Of a stretch of DNA of 64,000 nucleotides, positions 20,808-31,171 are shown one piece after another (within the stretch, counting starts at the first letter, position 1; every line of letters starts with the position of its first letter). Position numbers and translations under genes: made by a program. Below the pieces are notes generated by a model. That model had not been told where the DNA came from. It saw only the letters and a program-made list of their open reading frames with translations, and ran no database searches. This DNA comes from Adiantum capillus-veneris (Eukaryota; Streptophyta; Polypodiopsida; Polypodiales; Pteridaceae), in the NCBI GenBank assembly GCA_014529385.2, contig CM043967.1, positions 12,301,001 through 12,365,000 on the forward strand. The letters run 5' to 3'.

Positions 20808-21650
20808 GACGAGATTTCTGGCGTGAAACGTCTCCGAATTCACCTGTACCTGCGGGGGGATTAGCCGCTAGCTAATCCAGTACCTGTGCAAGAGGCTCTT
20901 GCCTCGGCAATCGCGCATGAACCCACACAACTGTACATTGGTCAAATGAAGAGCCCACTAGTGGGGCATAACATACTGCCAAAGGGGAGAGAGAGGGCAG
21001 TGCGTAACGTGCAAGGCATCACTCCTGGCACTGCACTGTGCATAAGAGGGAAAGCAAGCACTCCATAGCTCTTAACCTGTGACAAAACTGAAAATGAGGC
21101 TCTCCCCCTCCTAAATTCAGCGCCAACTGTTGTTGCTTGAGGCAAGTGCACCAGAAGGTGCCACTTGGCACATTTACAAGCATTTTCCCGTTTCGGGGTT
21201 GCCGCCTAAAAATCTCCCAACCGGCTGCCCAGTTGACTTCACGGCAGAGTAAGAAAATGTTCCCTTTGTCATTCCGGAGGTAATGACGTCAACACATTTT
21301 CAGGTCCCAAAATAGCAGTTCCCAAAATTTTAGGAGATGCTGCCATTGTATCTTTCTAGGTCATCCGACCCTCTTTGTACACTGTGGCCACATCGAGAAC
21401 TCAAATGTAGCCTCTGTAGCAAAGGATTCCACTTTGGCTAGTCAATGACGCCACTTTGGCTTACCATAGTCTTTGTCCAACCTTAGTGCTCTCTTGCCCT
21501 CAGGCCCAGACTCCCTCTGGACAGTTCCACACTAGCTATGCAATGCAGGGCAGTTAGATTTCCCGAGGGGTGTTTCCAAAAAGTGAAAGTAAATAGATAA
21601 TAAGAAAGAAATCAACAAGAAGGATAGATAGTAGTCACACGCTGGTGACA
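20808..21650 (-). mobile_element. Truncated 3' LTR of the nested group 1 element
   Basis: Starts TGTCACCAGCGTGTGACTAC on the minus strand after the polypurine tract and follows the 5' LTR (28885 downward) for about 840 bp, including the GGATTAGC hairpin (20858-20879) and GCAAGAGGCTCTTGC. It stops at GAATCG, where integrase of the outer element begins, so R/U5 is missing. Confidence 0.8.
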
Positions 21651-22223
21651 TACCCCCCTCTTGAAATCTCAAACGTCCTCGTTTGCAGCTATGTCGTACA
21701 TGCTCCTAGTCAACACTGATGTATACAACACCTGTCGACACATATACGACACATACATGCTCATTGTCAACCCTGGTGTATTCAACACCTCGTCGACACA
21801 TGTATTGCCTGCGTGTGAACCCTGTCCCAATGACATAGTGGTAGCTGCGCACTCTGCCATTGCTTTGAGTCACTAACTTTCCAATGACAAAATGGTAGCT
21901 GCACATTTTGCCACTGTCTTATAGTACACGTTGGATCCCGTAACACTTTCGAGCATACCCAAACCGACAGTTTAAGAATGCAGTTACACATGTACTCTTT
22001 AATAGAAGCAACTACTGTATCCTTGACAAACTGACAAGAAATACTCACTTCTATAGCACTAACCAAACCTTTGGACATTCCATAAGAGCAATTGCCAAAC
22101 TGACAATCTGTACAGCTCTAACATTCATGTAACAGGTATTTCATTTGAGCTCACTTTAAATACCATGTACATCATTTGTTTCAGAAGCCATTGTCACACT
22201 GACAATCCATGTAGCTTTGAAAC
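21651..22223 (-). other. 3' untranslated region of the group 1 element
   Basis: Begins on the LTR side with the polypurine tract (plus strand CCCCCCTCTTGAAATC) and holds no coding frame. TAGTCAACACTGATGTATAC and TTGTCAACCCTGGTGTATTC (about 21707-21786) form a diverged 60-70-bp direct repeat, and AATGACATAGTGGTAGCTGC / AATGACAAAATGGTAGCTGC (about 21829, 21883) another. Confidence 0.5.
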
Positions 22224-22916
22224 TCAAGGGGTCAAGGTAGGTTGCAAATCGAAGGCTTCAAGGTAAAGTGATAACACAGTTGGTGACTTTGCAAGTTCAC
22301 CTTCTTCCATCCACTTAGCATCCATTGGTGGATAGTTTCTGAACTTTACCAAGTATCGCCTAGCAACCTTGCCTTTCACTTTCCTTTCTTTGTGTGCTAA
22401 AATCTGTTCCGGGACCAAGATCTCGTCAAGTTTCTCGACTTCCGGCTGATCTTCAGCTGGCATATCTTCTGGCACATCACCCACATAGGGTCTGAGAAGA
22501 CTCACATGAAACGCATTGTGAATCTTCCAACTGTCAGGCTATTTCAGCCTATATGCAACATCACTGATTATGTCGCACACTTGAAAAGGCCCATAGTAAC
22601 GCATGCTGAGCTTTGGAAACAGTCTTTCCTTGCCCTTCATCTTCTTTAACCTTGCCTTTTCAAAGCGTAAAAGCACCCAATCACCTAGTGAATATACCAC
22701 TTCACGACGGTGACGATCAGCTGCTTTCTTTTGCTTTGCCTGAGTCTTTTCTAAGGCCACTTTGACCTTCTTGTACATTTCATCCGTGTCCTGAACATAC
22801 TTATCAGCTTCAAATATCTTGTCCTTTGTATGCAGTATGGGAGGAACTTTCTTGCCACCTTCAACTATCTCAAAGGGTGCCTTGCCAGTTGATGAATGCA
22901 CTGTATTATTGTATGC
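22224..22916 (-). pseudogene. pol: Integrase C-terminus and chromodomain, group 1 element
   Basis: After the stop at 22917 the minus strand continues [25 protein letters not shown] and [20 protein letters not shown] to a TAG near 22540, then [19 protein letters not shown] and a full chromodomain (KGKVARRYLVKFRNYPPMD, AKWMEEGEL) ending at 22224. Chromodomains are thought to steer integration toward marked chromatin. Two in-frame stops, one where the Tyr of the EYAYNN motif should be, are point changes; the frame is otherwise kept. Confidence 0.85.
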
Positions 22917-24119
22917 TTACTCCACCAATGGCAAATACTGCTCCCACTTTCCTTTATGCTCTGACACATAGCACTTCAACAGATCTAGGACAGTAGAATT
23001 TGCCTCTTCTGACTGCCCATCTGTTTGAGGATGAAATGACGAAGAGAATTTGAGCGTGGTGCCCATATTCTCAAACAAGCCTCTCCAGAACAAACTTGTC
23101 ATGCGTGGATCACGGTCGCTAACAATCGACTGTGTCATGCCATGATACTTGAAAATATTGCTCATAAACAAGCGTGCCATCTGATCTGGCTTTATCTTCT
23201 TCCTGACAGGAATAAAATGAGCCTGTTTGCTGAATCTGCAAATAATGGTCCAAATACCATCATTTCCTGTCTGCGTTCTTGGAAGATCAAAGATAAAATC
23301 CATAGCAATACTTTCCCATGGTTTATCTGGAATAGGTAGTGGTTGCAATAACCCTGGTGCCTTTTGCCTGTCAAACTTGACCTTCTGGCATATTAGGCAT
23401 TCTCGCACAAAGGCATCCACATCCCTTCTCAATGTAGGCCAATAGAAGAATGTCTGAACTGCTTTAACTGTAGCATCGATACCACGATGCCCTGCATACG
23501 GTGGGACATGACTCTCTTCCATCACTTTGCATCGCAATGGCTTTGTGACACACAATCTCCCATGCATCATCATGAATCCATCTTTGAGAAGATAGTGTTC
23601 ATGACGTTGTCCTTGCATTAGCTGCTCGAAGAGCCTTGCAAAATCTTCTTCATTTTCATATTGTTCTCTCATATCATCAAGCTCATGATGGTAAGGAATT
23701 GACACAGCTGAAATTTGTGGCTTCCTTGACAAGGCATCAGCCACAACGTTCTTCTTGCCTTCCACATGCACAATCTGAAAATGGAACATGGACAAGATAT
23801 TTGCCCATCGCATATGCTTCTCAGATAACTTTGTTTGTGTCAAGAAGTATCGCAAGGTCTGATGGTCCGTTTGGACAACAAAGTCTGCACCTAGCACGTA
23901 GTGTTTCCAACTTAAGAGCGCATGAATCACAGCCAGTAACTCTTTCTCATAGACCTGCATGGTCATCTCTGGCCCTTGCAAAATTCTGCTCTCATAGGCT
24001 ACTACCCTGCCATCTTGCATTAGCACTGCACCAATGCTACTACCGCAGGCGTCACACTCGACCACAAATGACTTCCTAAGATCTGGCAACACAATGACTG
24101 GATCCGAAGTCATCTTTTC
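22917..24119 (-). pseudogene. pol: RNase H and integrase, group 1 element
   Basis: A clean 398-codon frame. RNase H starts with VVECDACGSSIGAVLMQDG and has YEKELLAVIHAL and TDHQTLRYFL. A linker follows (KNVVADALSRKPQ), then the integrase zinc finger (HRGIDATVKAV, CLICQKVKF) and the core with Asp in [11 protein letters not shown], Asp in SDRDPRM and Glu in GQSEEANST, so D-D-E is complete. It is bounded by a TAG at about 24120 and a TAA at 22917, both likely single-base changes in an originally continuous polyprotein. Confidence 0.85.
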
Positions 24120-24955
24120 CTAGAGATTAAAAGCTGAAATCTCTTTCTGTGTCCATCTAAAGGTGACTGCCTTCTTTTGAAGAGCATGTAAAGGTGAAGC
24201 AATCTCAACGAAATTTCGGATAAACCTTCTGTAATAGGAGCATAGTCCCAAGAAGCTTCGGACATCATGCACCGTCTTCAAATTTGGCCATGACTTGATC
24301 GCTTCAACTTTTGCAGGATCCATTTTGACACCATCCTTTGAGACAATGTGTCCCAGAAAGTGAATCTCTTCCAGAAAAAAAATCACTTTTCTTTGCATTG
24401 ATGAGCAACCTATGACTGCGTAGCTCTTTGAACACAATGGCCAAGTGATGCCTATGCTCCTCTTCATTCTTTGAGTAGACTATCATGTCATCAAAGAATG
24501 TACCAACAAACTGCTGGTGTGGACGGAAAATTCTGTCCATCATCCTATTGAACGTAGCAGGATCATTTGTGAGACCAAAGGGCATCACTAAAAATTCATA
24601 AAGGCCAAACGTCATTCTAAAAGCAGTCTTGTGCACATCATCTGATCTAATGCGGATCTGATGGTACCCACTCTTTAGATCTATCCTGCTAAACATAGCT
24701 GCTCCTTCTAATTTGTCCATAATATCATCAATTCTAGGTATAGGGAACCTATTCTTGATGGTATTCTTGTTCAGTGCACGGTAGTCTATGCACATACGCC
24801 ATGAGCCATCCTTTTTCTGCACCAACAACACTGAAGAACAGAATGGAGATGAACTGGGCTGAATCAGCCCCTTTTCTAACAACTCCTGTACTTGGCTCAT
24901 TATCTCTTCCTGCTGAGCCGCACTAACCCTATACGGAGGCTTATTTGGTGGGCTA
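24120..24955 (-). pseudogene. pol: Reverse transcriptase, group 1 element
   Basis: The minus strand carries the RT fingers and palm: [67 protein letters not shown] and the catalytic FFDDMIVYS (Phe in place of Tyr/Leu before x-DD, as in its relatives here). The frame is lost in an 8-T run near 24380 and resumes as LEEIHFLGHIVSKDGVKMDP and VHDVRSFLGLCSYYRRFIRN. The shift from the gag-protease frame near 24953 comes from one extra base. Two frameshifts and one stop make it inactive. Confidence 0.85.
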
Positions 24956-27286
24956 TTGCCTTGGCACCAAATCTATCGCATGGTCCTCGGGTCTCTCTGG
25001 CGGTAATTGAGACGGTAATGAATCGGAAAAACAGTCACTATACTGTTGTAAAAACATTGACCTTTCTTTATCTAGCACAGATAAATTTGATTCATCACAA
25101 TCTGACACTTCACGTGCAAAAACCAAGTACGTAGAATGATGCTTTTTCATTACAGAAGTAATAGCAGAAGCTGATACAGTAGGAATAGACTCCCCTTTAA
25201 GCTTTACATCCAGAATGCGATTCTTTCCCTTGCTCTGTACAGTGATCTTTTTGTTGTAGGCATCCATGATTCCCTGTACACGAAACAACCAAGGAATACC
25301 TAACAACACATCACATCCGTCCAGTGGCATGATGTAAAATTCTTCAGCATCTACATAGGATTGGATATGTAGGCGCAATTTTCCAATGATGGGTGTCACA
25401 GCCTCTGTATGGCCAGGACATGCCAAACCTGCCTCTGCTGTATACCCCATCTCTTCAGGTCTGATTCCCAACTTTGGAGCCAATTCTGGGGAAATAAAGT
25501 TGGCTTTGGCACCTGGATCAAAGAAGATAAGCACTGTTTGATCCCTGACCTTTCCCCATGCTCTGCAAAGCTCACTTGCATCTGAATTTGGCTTGTCGCC
25601 CACCATATCTGGCACTAGACCAGCCATGGGCTTTTTTCCTTTCCTGTCCTCCTTGTCTTCAGAATCAGCTGGCCTTTTCTTTGTAGGACAATTGTAAGCA
25701 ATGTGGCCAGGCTGCTCACAAATACAGCATTTGTTCTCTGTCCTCAGGACCTTCTTTTGCTCTTCTGACTTGCGAGGAAAACGTCTTTTCCATTTCTTCG
25801 CTGGTCCCTTTTCTGATTCAGCCGAAGCTTTGCCTTTCCCTGCGTTGGCTGGCTCCTGAGTCACTTTCGGAGCCTCTTTGGGAACATACTTCTTCGCTGA
25901 ATTTTTCTTGGCTGATCCTTCCTTGACTCCAGTATTGAATTCACAATCTTCTCCCTTGAGCAAACCATTGCCAGTGTTTGCTACCTCGATGAGCTGCATC
26001 AAAGTAGTGACTTTGGTCTTCGTGCAGTATTTTCTCAATCCTTTGGGTAGGCCACAACAGTATTTTTCAATCTGTTCTGTCAATGGCACAAACCTATAGG
26101 AAGTTACTGGAAGTAGAGCTTTCCAAAACTTCCGATTGTAATCATCCAGATTCTTGCAAGTAGCAGCATTAAGCTGGTGCCATTCTGTCATGACATCTGC
26201 TTCAAAGTCATCAGATAACCATGCTGCTGCAAAAATCTGCTTGAAGTAAATCCATGTGGACGGAGCTTGCCCTTGAAGCAATAAAGTTGTGCACCATTGT
26301 CCCGCATTCCCTGTCAAGAAAGTGGTTGCCTTGCGGACCTTTGAAGCCTCTGTAAAGTTTCCCCCTGCATAGGCCTTGTCAAACTGCTGGAGGAATGAAA
26401 GAGCCTTCTTCCTGTCATCGAACCCTGTAAAGGTCGTGAATGTCACACCTTTGCCACCTTCTTTGTACGGAGTTGGCCTCTCCAGCGGCGTTAAATTGTC
26501 ATATGGAAGTGACTGAAACATGGGAACACTATTAGGGTTCATCTGTGTTCCTTGGCCGCTATTAACTTGACCTGGAAATGCCATATTTGGCTGCTGATTT
26601 GTAATTCCAGCCGTACCAAAATTTGCCTGTGGCATCCCAAATTGGCTTTGAGTGCTCTGAAACCCTAGTTGCATACCCATAACACTGTACATGGGGTTAG
26701 GCATCATCGTTTGAGCACCCCCGAACACTGTTCCTGGCGTGTAAAACTGATTTCCAGGTGCATGACCAGCCATGCTCTGGAATACCGATCCACCTCCAAA
26801 ATAGCCAGAGTGTACTGAAGGTGGTGGGAAGACTTGTTGCATAGCCTGTAGGTTGCTTCCCTGCCCATTAGAACTAGCTATAGGCTGCTGAAAGGTGGCG
26901 GGCTGAACTGGTACAGCTTGAAAGACTGGCATCTCAGCCACCTGTTCTTGCACCTTAGGCACAGGTTGTGGAGACTGCATGTTCTCCGTCAAGTGTACAT
27001 GTGTTTCCATTGACTGTGCGCTATGAATCACCTGTGCTCGAGCCTTAACAGGCTTTTGAATATGATCCAGTGACCCAACTTGCTGAGACGGAAAAGGAGG
27101 TTGCAGAAAGGCTAAAAACCTCGGGTTCTGCATTACTTGTGTGAACATAGCCACAGCAGTAGCCAACTGGGTCCTGAATATATCATCATCCGTCTGTGGT
27201 GGTCTTGAGGACTCACCCACTTCATGTGTCTGTTGACCCTGTGAAGAGGAAACCTTTTCAGTCACATCATCGGGTCTGTCAGCCAT
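24953..27286 (-). CDS. gag: Gag-protease polyprotein, uninterrupted part of a group 1 element
   Basis: The start is taken at the ATG at 27286 (MADRPDDVTEKV), because the longer frame upstream is a 21-bp repeat (GIIDQTQ repeated) of the leader. About 778 codons are open. A Q/P/M/F-rich N-terminal region comes first, then the capsid (KALSFLQQFDKAYAGGNFTE, GQWCTTLLLQGQAPSTWIYF), a CCHC knuckle (CCICEQPGHIAYNC, about residue 518), and an aspartic protease with FFDPGAKANFI (about residue 587; D-P-G in place of D-S/T-G) and DVLLGIPWLF. It ends by frameshift before RT. This is the best-preserved gag of its group; RT and later domains are broken, so it could act only in trans. Confidence 0.8.
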   Translation of the reverse strand: MADRPDDVTEKVSSSQGQQTHEVGESSRPPQTDDDIFRTQLATAVAMFTQVMQNPRFLAFLQPPFPSQQVGSLDHIQKPVKARAQVIHSAQSMETHVHLTENMQSPQPVPKVQEQVAEMPVFQAVPVQPATFQQPIASSNGQGSNLQAMQQVFPPPSVHSGYFGGGSVFQSMAGHAPGNQFYTPGTVFGGAQTMMPNPMYSVMGMQLGFQSTQSQFGMPQANFGTAGITNQQPNMAFPGQVNSGQGTQMNPNSVPMFQSLPYDNLTPLERPTPYKEGGKGVTFTTFTGFDDRKKALSFLQQFDKAYAGGNFTEASKVRKATTFLTGNAGQWCTTLLLQGQAPSTWIYFKQIFAAAWLSDDFEADVMTEWHQLNAATCKNLDDYNRKFWKALLPVTSYRFVPLTEQIEKYCCGLPKGLRKYCTKTKVTTLMQLIEVANTGNGLLKGEDCEFNTGVKEGSAKKNSAKKYVPKEAPKVTQEPANAGKGKASAESEKGPAKKWKRRFPRKSEEQKKVLRTENKCCICEQPGHIAYNCPTKKRPADSEDKEDRKGKKPMAGLVPDMVGDKPNSDASELCRAWGKVRDQTVLIFFDPGAKANFISPELAPKLGIRPEEMGYTAEAGLACPGHTEAVTPIIGKLRLHIQSYVDAEEFYIMPLDGCDVLLGIPWLFRVQGIMDAYNKKITVQSKGKNRILDVKLKGESIPTVSASAITSVMKKHHSTYLVFAREVSDCDESNLSVLDKERSMFLQQYSDCFSDSLPSQLPPERPEDHAIDLVPRQ

Positions 27287-27397
27287 AATTGCAATTCCCT
27301 GTGTCTGGTCTATGATCCCCTGTGTCTGGTCTATGATCCCCTGTGTCTTCAAGCCCAAAACTGACCAAGGCTCACTTCTATCGGAAAAAGTGATTTA

Positions 27398-27415
27398 ATC
27401 CCGTCGATGGAACCA
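27398..27415 (-). promoter_or_regulatory. Primer-binding site, tRNA-Glu-like
   Basis: On the minus strand TGGTTCCATCGACGGGAT follows the LTR directly. It resembles the complement of plant tRNA-Glu (TGGTTCCGTTGCCGGGA) with a few mismatches. The same position in the element at 51877 is closer (TGGTTCCATTGCCGGGAT). The tRNA assignment is inference. Confidence 0.6.
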
Positions 27416-28885
27416 TGAAACCGGCCTGTTCAATCCAAAAAGGGTGGTAGACTTTACTTCAAACCTTGATTTAGCTTTCACCCATTATTAGTCGTCTATT
27501 ATACTTGCGCTATAGTGACACAAGAGAGGGGAATGGGATACAGATGCTAGAATGCACCTGTATGAGAAGACCGACACCAGATTGGCCCCTAATTTAGGCG
27601 CCCCTTTCGGTATTGTGTTTAAAAGAGGGAATATACGCTGTGGTTCTTTCCAAGCTGCCCCGCACAACCTTGATTGAATTTTGACTCTTCTGGCTTGATT
27701 TCGGCAGCATAACTATACTAGAACCCTTTCACAATCAGTATTCCCACACATTGGCCGACTTTCCCAACGCATACGGGCACTTTGCAAAACCTGGCGAGAA
27801 TCTGCAGCACGCTGAATTCTCTGTTTTCAGCCCTGAAAATGCGCTAGATCGCCTGTACAGCGGTCCCCTTGCGTCCCCGAACCTCCTGGGGGTATTAGGG
27901 TCCGTTTAGGGCCAAAACCCTAAACCTGCAAAAATACACAGCAGGCTGTAATTCACTGTTTCGGGCTCCGTTTCGCGTGCCGGTCGCATCGGTAGCAAGT
28001 CCTCGAGCTCCCGCACCTGTAGGGCTACTTGCCCTTTGAATCGACGAGATTTCTGGCGTGAAACCTCTCCGAATTCACCTGTACCTGCGGGGGGATTAGC
28101 CGCTAGCTAATCCAGTACCTGTGCAAGAGGCTCTTGCCTCGGCAATCGCGCATGAACCCACACAACTGTACATTGGTCAAATGAAGAGCCCACTAGTGGG
28201 GCATAACATACTGCCAAAGGGGAGAGAGAGGACAGTGCGTAGCGTGCAGGGCATCACTCCTGGCACCGCACTGTGCATAAGAGGGAAAGCAAGCACTCCA
28301 TAGCTCTTAACCTGCGACAAAACTGAAAATGAGGCTCTCCCCCTCCTAAATTCAGCGCCAACTCTTGTTGCATGAGGCAAGTGCACCAGAAGGTGCCACT
28401 TGGCACATTTACAAGCATTTTCCCGTTTCGGGGTTGCCGCCTAAAAATCTCCCAACCGGCTGCCCAGTTGACTTCACGGCAGAGTAAGAAAATGTTCCCT
28501 TTGTCATTCCGGCGGTAATGACGTCAACACATTTTCAGGTCCCAAAATAGCAGTTCCCTAAATTTTAGGAGATGCTGCCATTGTATCTTTCTAGGTCATC
28601 CGACCCTCTTTGTACACTGCGGCCACATCGAGAACTCAAATGTAGCCTCTGTAGCAAAGGATTCCACTTTGGCTAGTCAATGACCCCACTTTGGCTAACC
28701 ATAGTCTTTGTCCAACCTTAGTGCTCTCTTGCCCTCAGGCCTGGACTCCCTCTGGACAGTTCCACACTAGCTATGCAATGCAGGGCGGTTAGATTTCCCG
28801 AGGGGTGTTTCCAAAAAGTGAAAGTAAATAGATAATAAGAAAGAAATCAACAAAAAGGATAGATAGTAGTCACACGCTGGTGACA
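27416..28885 (-). mobile_element. 5' LTR of the nested group 1 element
   Basis: Complete, 1470 bp, on the minus strand from TGTCACCAGCG to CCGGTTTCA followed by the PBS. It carries the GGATTAGC hairpin (about 28095-28115), AATTCAGCGTGCTGCAGATT, and the shared block in reverse at about 27583-27616 (GGGGCGCC, GGGGCC; the AATAAA part is diverged here). Confidence 0.85.
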
Positions 28886-30239
28886 CCGCCAATTCTAAGT
28901 GAAAAGAAGTTGGCCTTGGCTCCTTCAAAAGAGCTTCCCGATCCTTCACTTTGCCCCAAAAAGCGACAAAGTTTGTACTTTCATTCATTTGATTCGGTGC
29001 AAGTCCCACACCATGTGGTACCAGTTCTGCTTTTCTATCTGCCTTTTCTGCCACATTCCTCAGCTGCTCTCTAACTCTCAGACCTGTGGTCATCTTTGTC
29101 ATTCTGTTCTTTCTGTGCCTTTCTAGGGCACTTCGCGGAGATATGTCCATGTTCCCCGCATCCAAAGCACTTCCTCTCTCTGATGAAGCGAGCTCTCTCC
29201 TCAGGAGTAAGCTTGGGTCGTGCATCATTTTTCTTTTGGTTGCTCTTTTTTCTTTCTACTTTCATTCCCAGAAGTCTGTTCGGCTCGTTGTGTCATGGCC
29301 TCATCTGTGGGGTAGGTCAGACTGCTAGAGTGAATGGCAAAGCCCTGCTTCGCATGACTCATCAACTCCTGAATAGAAGTTGACTTCTTTTCCAAGCAGT
29401 GATCTCCGATCTCTGTAGGTAGACCCAAGGTAAACCGCTCAATCTGTTCTCTGAACGAGATCTTCTTGAATGAAGAGGCGGGTAGAAAAGAGCTCTAGAA
29501 TCTTTCACAATAAGAATTCACTGTATCGCTCTTGGTCATCCGGAGATGGTTCCAAGCAGCTCGTATATCTCGCTCAAACTCTTGAGTCAACCAAGAAGAA
29601 ATAAAAAGCCTCTTGAATTTCAGCCATGTAATTGGCACAATCTTGCTTAATAGAAGCGTGGACTACCAAGTACGAGCATTCCCCTTAAAGTAAGAGGCAG
29701 GTCTCCGAATCTTGGAGTGCTCTGAATAGCGTCCTCCCGCGAAAGCGATGTCAATCGAACACGCTTCTTCTGTTTCTTTGCCTTGTCAAAAGTCGATTGA
29801 CAACCCAAATATCCCGGGAAGTCAACGCTTCTTTTCTGCTTTTTTTTTGCGGTGCTTTTTGGCTTTCTTTTGCGCGACAAAAAGCTGAGCAATCCGTGCA
29901 TCAACCACGTTCTCCAGTTCCTTCTCCGTATATTTCTTGAAGGCAGAATGTTTCTTGAGAGCGGGTTTCGGGAGTGGTGTTGTGGTTCTCTGCCACTCCA
30001 TCTGTACCTCTTCCAAAGAGGTCTGGTTCATATATTTTGCCATCTTCGGGTCCTTGGCAAAACTGAGCATCATCTTCGTTGCATCGCCAATCAATTGACG
30101 ACGCGTCATCTCTCTTTGCTCCGCTTGAGTAGGCCGAGGCGGGCCATACTCTCTGCCAGAATCTTCGTTGTGATCCCAGCCCGCATCTCCAGATGCAAAG
30201 GGAGTCGACTGATCATTGCCTGAAGCCATATGTGCCGCG
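28886..30239 (-). pseudogene. gag: Gag and protease start of the group 2 element
   Basis: On the minus strand gag starts near 30230 (MASGNDQSTPFASGDAGWDH). It has acidic and Lys-rich stretches (ARIAQLFVAQKKAKKHRKKK), VDFPGYLG, a broken capsid core, LGLPTEIGDHC with SIQELMSHAKQGFAIHS near 29428-29330, a zinc knuckle CFGCGEHGHISAKC near 29160, and the protease start FVAFWGKVKDREALL. The frame breaks at least three times. It stops at 28886 where the group 1 LTR is inserted; the protease continues nowhere in the window. Confidence 0.75.
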
Positions 30240-30287
30240 GAAAAAAGATTCGGGGATCGGATTTCCTGTAGAAGAGAAATCGGCCGT

Positions 30288-30299
30288 GCTCTCATACCA
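30288..30299 (-). promoter_or_regulatory. Primer-binding site, tRNA-iMet type with one mismatch
   Basis: TGGTATGAGAGC on the minus strand, one base inside the LTR; plant initiator tRNA would give TGGTATCAGAGC. Confidence 0.8.
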
Positions 30300-30300
30300 C

Positions 30301-30753
30301 TGTAATAGACTTGGACACTCCAAGTCTCTTAAGAATCAACCGCGACAGCACCAAATAACCAATTCAAAACAAATCACAGATCACAATAGATGTACACTGG
30401 CCCGACGGAGTTCCGTGCCCAAAGATAGTTTCACTCTCAGACACTGCGTCCAGATGCTCTGAGAAGTGAGGCCCTCACCACTAATTTAAAGGTTACAAGG
30501 GATGCCCAAAAGCAGAGCCCCAAAAGCTTTTAAAATAAAAAGCATCAGTTCTCTCTCTCTTAGAGACTCCAAAATTCGCGTCGCTCATCATTTCCCAATT
30601 TTTTTTTTTAAAGAAAAATAAAAATAAAAAAAAAGCCTCTGTGATTTTCAAAAATTAGGGTTTTTGGCAGAAATTAGGGTTTGCAAGAATTTTAGGGAAG
30701 TTTCTAGCAGAAATTAGGGTTTCTGCTGTCCGCCACGTCATCACTTTGTGACA
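30301..30753 (-). mobile_element. 5' LTR of the group 2 element, with internal deletion
   Basis: On the minus strand from TGTCACAAAGTGATGACGTG to CTATTACA, 453 bp against 541 bp for its partner at 18577-19117. About 75 bp including the AATAAAGAAATACC/GGGGCGCC block are missing (joint near 30425). The terminal hairpin GACTTGG/CCAAGTC is kept at 30308-30326. Confidence 0.8.
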
Positions 30754-30758
30754 GAGGA
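30754..30758. repeat. Target duplication GAGGA, right copy
   Basis: Partner of 18572-18576. Confidence 0.85.
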
Positions 30759-31141
30759 TGTGAGCTCTACATGTGAGGGTAACCGGCCTCAAGGACATAA
30801 ACAATGTGGAAAAAGAGGTCACCAGCCTCACATCCATGATGGGGGTGGACAAGCCTTCACACACAAAGGCATGGAGAGTGGGCAAGAAGAGTGATGGCCC
30901 GGGAGAATCTTCAAAAGGAAGAGCTCTCATACCACGCTTCCCCTCCTTGGAAGAGAAGGAATTCTTGAGAAAGAGGCCTACGCTCAAGAAGACATGTATT
31001 TTCCTCGGTGATGATCTCACTCTCTCACAGCTTGCGCATATGAGAGAGGTAATGCCAGAGATTACAGCGGCAAGGAAGAAGGGAAAGATGGCCTTTTACA
31101 GAGATGGTTGGGTGGTGATTGTAGAGCGGCGCTCTACATGA
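30759..31141 (+). pseudogene. LINE ORF1, C-terminal part
   Basis: Same frame as 18081-18576 when the insert is skipped, apart from a TGA at 30761. It reads VRVTGLKDINNVEKEVTSLT, RPTLKKTCIFLGDDLTLSQL and MREVMPEITAARKKGKMAFY, ending VIVERRST at a stop near 31141. The KKTCIFLGDDLT...RDGWVVIVERR pattern looks like the compact nucleic-acid-binding C-terminal part of LINE ORF1 proteins, but I cannot name a domain. ORF2 starts 30 bp downstream, a typical LINE arrangement. Confidence 0.6.
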
Positions 31142-31171
31142 CAGTGTGAGACCTATGGGACCACACTGAAG

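Larger units (their letters stand above)
20808..28885 (-). mobile_element. Group 1 gypsy chromovirus nested in the group 2 element
   Basis: On the minus strand: 5' LTR 28885-27416, PBS 27415-27398, gag-pol 27286-22224, untranslated region and polypurine tract to 21651, and truncated 3' LTR 21650-20808. The overlapping LTR parts differ at about 17 of 830 positions by eye (about 98% identity). It inserted into the protease of the outer element after GGCGG (plus CCGCC, 28886-28890). The matching left duplication is lost in the deletion that removed about 630 bp of the 3' LTR. Confidence 0.85.
18577..30753 (-). mobile_element. Group 2 gypsy element in the LINE, carrying a nested gypsy element
   Basis: The order on the minus strand is 5' LTR 30301-30753, tRNA-iMet PBS 30288-30299, gag and protease start to 28886, inserted element 28885-20808, integrase and chromodomain 20807-19640, 3' untranslated region, and 3' LTR 19117-18577. 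Both LTRs are of one family and the flanks carry GAGGA. Protease end, RT, RNase H and the integrase N-terminus are missing, lost with the 3' end of the nested element. Confidence 0.8.

Noticed and set aside
20886-21151. Short conserved frames repeated at 28121-28386
   Set aside because: Both lie in the two LTRs of one element; similarity comes from LTR duplication, not from a gene family.
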